Shown piece after piece: positions 6,200 to 8,043 of a stretch of DNA of 8,043 nt (position 1 is its first letter; each line of letters opens with the position of its first letter). Origin of the DNA: Nanobdellota archaeon (GTDB taxonomy: Archaea; Thermoproteota; Nitrososphaeria; Nitrososphaerales; Nitrosopumilaceae); NCBI GenBank assembly GCA_012030815.1, contig JAAUVF010000033.1, positions 1 through 8,043 on the forward strand, written 5' to 3'. Under the pieces are notes generated by a model that was not told the origin of the DNA, did not search any database, and was given only the letters and a program-made list of their open reading frames with translations. A program made the translations under genes and the position numbers.

Positions 6200-6945
6200 C
6201 TTCTAAATCCTAACATATAACCACGAAGTAATTGAATACCCATGGCTGGGTCTACACCTTTAGGGCATACTTGGCTACAAGAGCCTGCAAAATGGCATCT
6301 CCAAATACCATGAGAGTCATCAATGATTTTTAATCGATCATCTTTTCCTTTATCCCTGCTATCAGCAACATATCGATATGCTTGAGCTAATGCCTGAGGT
6401 CCTACAAATGAAGAATCAGTCGCCATTGTTGGACATGCAGAATTACACAATCCACATTTGATACAATTTGAGAATTGGATATACTGTTCTAGTTCATCAG
6501 GTGATTGTAGGTATTCTTTTTCATTATTTGAAATTTCAGTGTCATCACGAATTAGATATGGTTTTACTTTGTGATGTGTATCAAATAATCGTTCAAATTT
6601 AACGGCCAGATCACGAATGATTGGAAAGTTGTTCATTGGTTCAACAGTTACAACATTTGAATTTAATTCACTAATTTTTGTAAAACATGCTAGTCTAGGT
6701 TTACCATTAATAATCATCCCACATGAACCACATGTAGCTTGTCTACAAGAATATCGAACTGCTATAGAGTGATCGAAATGCTGTTTAACATCAAGAATTG
6801 CTTCTAATACAGTAGTCCATTTTTCATATGAGATATTAAATTCCATAAATTTTTTAGCGTTATCATTTGCAGGATTATATCTTGCAATACGTAGAGTAAT
6901 AGTTTTCATTGTATTCTTTTCGGCTAAACTTGATTCTTGTGCCAT
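6196..6945 (-). CDS. sdhB: Succinate dehydrogenase iron-sulfur subunit
   Basis: Electron-transfer subunit of complex II, carrying electrons from the SdhA flavin to the membrane quinone site. A complete 249-aa protein. The N-terminal ferredoxin domain has the [2Fe-2S] ligands Cys67, Cys72, Cys75 and Cys87 (YSCRQATCGSCG, then a Cys 12 residues on). The C-terminal domain has CIKCGLCNSACP (Cys161, 164, 167, 171) and CHFAGSCSQVCPKG (Cys217, 223, 227), giving the usual ligand set for one [4Fe-4S] and one [3Fe-4S] cluster. The ATG at 6945 directly follows the sdhD stop (TAGATG), implying translational coupling; Met13 is an alternative start close to the domain. It is the last gene of the operon, and its stop codon overlaps the convergent DUF59 stop. 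The frame is intact. Confidence 0.97.
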   Translation of the reverse strand: MAQESSLAEKNTMKTITLRIARYNPANDNAKKFMEFNISYEKWTTVLEAILDVKQHFDHSIAVRYSCRQATCGSCGMIINGKPRLACFTKISELNSNVVTVEPMNNFPIIRDLAVKFERLFDTHHKVKPYLIRDDTEISNNEKEYLQSPDELEQYIQFSNCIKCGLCNSACPTMATDSSFVGPQALAQAYRYVADSRDKGKDDRLKIIDDSHGIWRCHFAGSCSQVCPKGVDPAMGIQLLRGYMLGFRS

Positions 6946-7290
6946 CTATACCATCCCCGTGTTGACCATTATTATTGTTCGTGAACCATATGCTATTAAT
7001 ACAATCATAGCAACAACACAACCATAAGATACAGCTTTTTCATATGTTCGACCCTGTTTTAATTCAAGTAAGATTACTCTTAATCCATTAAATCCGTGTA
7101 TAGATAGTAAGATCAAGATTATTTCAAGCATTCCAGCATAGGGTAAGAATTTGTAATTTGCAATTACACTATCATATTCCAAAGATTGTGCAAATCCTTG
7201 AGTAAGACGCATCAGTATGTGAACTGCAACAAGTGCCACTGCTGCTAAAGCGGTACCATAGTGTATTTTCATAATAATGCTTTCTCTCAT
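6946..7290 (-). CDS. sdhD: Succinate dehydrogenase membrane anchor subunit (SdhD-type)
   Basis: A small membrane protein, 114 aa, with three predicted spans (about residues 12-30, 52-72 and 88-108). The His in AVHILMR (about 24) and the SIHGFNGLRVILLE motif (His about 65) match the anchor-subunit pattern in which His ligates heme b and HGxNGLR lies near the quinone site; which His is the ligand is inference. The ATG at 7290 is chosen: it lies 1 bp after the sdhC stop and has GGTGA 5 nt upstream. An upstream in-frame TTG (7302) and GTG (7299) would overlap sdhC. The C and D labels rest on gene order and similarity and could be swapped. The frame is intact, and its stop abuts the sdhB start. 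Confidence 0.85.
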   Translation of the reverse strand: MRESIIMKIHYGTALAAVALVAVHILMRLTQGFAQSLEYDSVIANYKFLPYAGMLEIILILLSIHGFNGLRVILLELKQGRTYEKAVSYGCVVAMIVLIAYGSRTIIMVNTGMV

Positions 7291-7291
7291 T

Positions 7292-7726
7292 TTATTCACC
7301 AAACATTACCGCTAGTCCGTACATCATTGCAATTGCAGCCAGAATTATTGCAGAGTAGATACCCATTTTGTGTCGGATATTTTGTGAGGCTGGAATGTAT
7401 GGATAATCAGGTCTTGCAGGTTTACCTACACCAATTCCACCATGTCCAAGCATTACTCTAATTCCATTGACAGTGTGAAAAACACACATTGCAATGACTA
7501 TAGCCAAAATAGCATGACCCTCATTTGTTTGGGTCAATGCAAGAAATTCATTCCATCCAACTTGACCTTTTAAAATTGAACTAGTTTCATAAATATGACC
7601 AACAAAATATGCCAGTAATCCTAATCCACTTAATCGCATTAACAGATATGCTACTCTTTCAATTCCATATCTTCTAGGATTAATCATCCCACCAATACCT
7701 TCTTTGTGTTCATCCTGATTAGTCAT
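7292..7726 (-). CDS. sdhC: Succinate dehydrogenase cytochrome b/membrane anchor subunit (SdhC-type)
   Basis: Membrane anchor of complex II, 144 aa, complete. A polar N-terminus (MTNQDEHKEG) is followed by NPRRYGIERVAYLLMRLSG, the start of the cytochrome-b-type anchor. Three spans are predicted (about residues 25-48, 70-93 and 120-142). His44 in FVGHIYETS and His84 in VFHTVNGIRVML are candidate heme b ligands; FHxxNGxR is a recurrent motif of the family. The ATG at 7726 directly follows the sdhA stop (TAGATG), and GAGAGG lies upstream within the sdhA end. The loop between spans 2 and 3 is Gly/Pro-rich. Order sdhA-sdhC-sdhD-sdhB, all tightly packed, indicates one transcript. Confidence 0.88.
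   Translation of the reverse strand: MTNQDEHKEGIGGMINPRRYGIERVAYLLMRLSGLGLLAYFVGHIYETSSILKGQVGWNEFLALTQTNEGHAILAIVIAMCVFHTVNGIRVMLGHGGIGVGKPARPDYPYIPASQNIRHKMGIYSAIILAAIAMMYGLAVMFGE
7296..7300 (-). promoter_or_regulatory. Shine-Dalgarno site for sdhD
   Basis: GGTGA, complementary to the archaeal 16S 3' end, lies 5 nt before the ATG at 7290 and inside the last codons of sdhC. It decides the ATG at 7290 over the TTG at 7302. Confidence 0.6.
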
Positions 7727-8043
7727 CTAGTATTTCCTCTCTACTGGTTGGTATTTAGTAATTGTTACAGGATGTGTTTTCATAATTGGTTCTCTAGGAT
7801 CATAGTATGCTAGAGTATGATGTAAAAAGTTTGCATCATCACGTTTTGGATAATCAGTTCTTGCGTGTGCACCTCTAGATTCTTTTCTATTAATTGCTCC
7901 AAGCAAAACAATTTCTGCAACTCTAAACATTGAATCAAGTTCCATCACATTTGAAAAATTAGTATTGTATTCTTTTGTCTTTGTTCATCAACATGTTTCC
8001 AGGTTTTGTTCTTTTAGTTGAGAATTTTCTTTAGTCCTTCAAC
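7727..8043 (-). CDS. sdhA: Succinate dehydrogenase flavoprotein subunit, C-terminal part, with several frame breaks
   Basis: FAD-carrying catalytic subunit that oxidises succinate to fumarate. Only the C-terminus is in the window. The clean part (7948 to 7727) reads MELDSMFRVAEIVLLGA, then ESRGAHARTDYPKRDDANFL, the SdhA C-terminal signature SRGAHxRxDYPxRDD, and ends in KYQPVERKY. Upstream of 7948 the coding continues in pieces: NTNFSNV in the same frame, DEQRQ after adding one A to the four-A run opposite 7973-7976, SQLKEQNLET after a further break near 7990-7996, and VEGLKK after another near 8020-8030. Three breaks in under 80 bp at the window edge suggest poor sequence rather than real gene decay. 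The stop touches the sdhC start. Confidence 0.88.

Noticed and set aside
7261..7461. Plus-strand open frame of 66 codons over sdhC/sdhD.
   Set aside because: It is antisense to two intact membrane-subunit genes and has no protein-like features.
1..8043. CRISPR array, insertion sequence, integrase, toxin-antitoxin or defence island.
   Set aside because: No regularly spaced repeats, transposase motifs or terminal inverted repeats were seen. The two tRNA genes show no flanking integrase or duplicated tRNA 3' end.

Overview
The window looks like part of the chromosome of an ammonia-oxidising archaeon (Nitrososphaerota/Thaumarchaeota, probably close to Nitrosopumilus). The grounds are very AT-rich DNA, short intergenic gaps, archaeal TATA-like boxes about 25 bp before start codons (leaderless transcripts), GGTGA Shine-Dalgarno sites inside operons, and the gene content. 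The taxonomic call is recognition from memory, not a search result.

Layout. 2-666 (+): 3' part of an inositol-monophosphatase-family gene. 740-1578 (-): ferredoxin-NADP reductase-like flavoprotein, convergent with it. 1579-1804: FNR promoter and a doubtful small membrane ORF. 1805-1978 (+): DUF1059 small protein. 2009-3083 (-): glutamyl-tRNA reductase-like gene (hemA-like). 3095-3922 (-): Ala/Lys/Glu-rich protein of unknown function, just upstream of hemA. 3923-4116: leader region with a 13-bp palindrome. 4117-4194 (-) and 4290-4363 (+): divergent tRNA-Asp(GTC) and tRNA-Lys(TTT). 4367-5826 (-): argH. 5876-6199 (+): DUF59/MIP18 Fe-S assembly protein, divergent from argH across a shared symmetric TATA box. 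6196-8043 (-): succinate dehydrogenase operon in the order sdhA (partial), sdhC, sdhD, sdhB.

The genes are mostly core metabolism: TCA cycle/respiration (sdh), arginine synthesis (argH), tetrapyrrole entry (hemA-like), reductant handling (FNR), Fe-S assembly (DUF59) and two tRNAs. I see no mobile element, CRISPR array, toxin-antitoxin pair or defence system.

Two things stand out. First, six protein genes are broken by frameshifts, nearly all at short A/T runs and most repaired by adding one A or T; together with odd tRNA bases this points to an error-prone sequence or draft assembly rather than true pseudogenes. Second, the HemA-like protein has Ala where the family has its catalytic Cys, Asn where it has a conserved His, and stops before the usual C-terminal dimerisation domain. 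These differences are too extensive to be single-base errors and are the best biological lead here.
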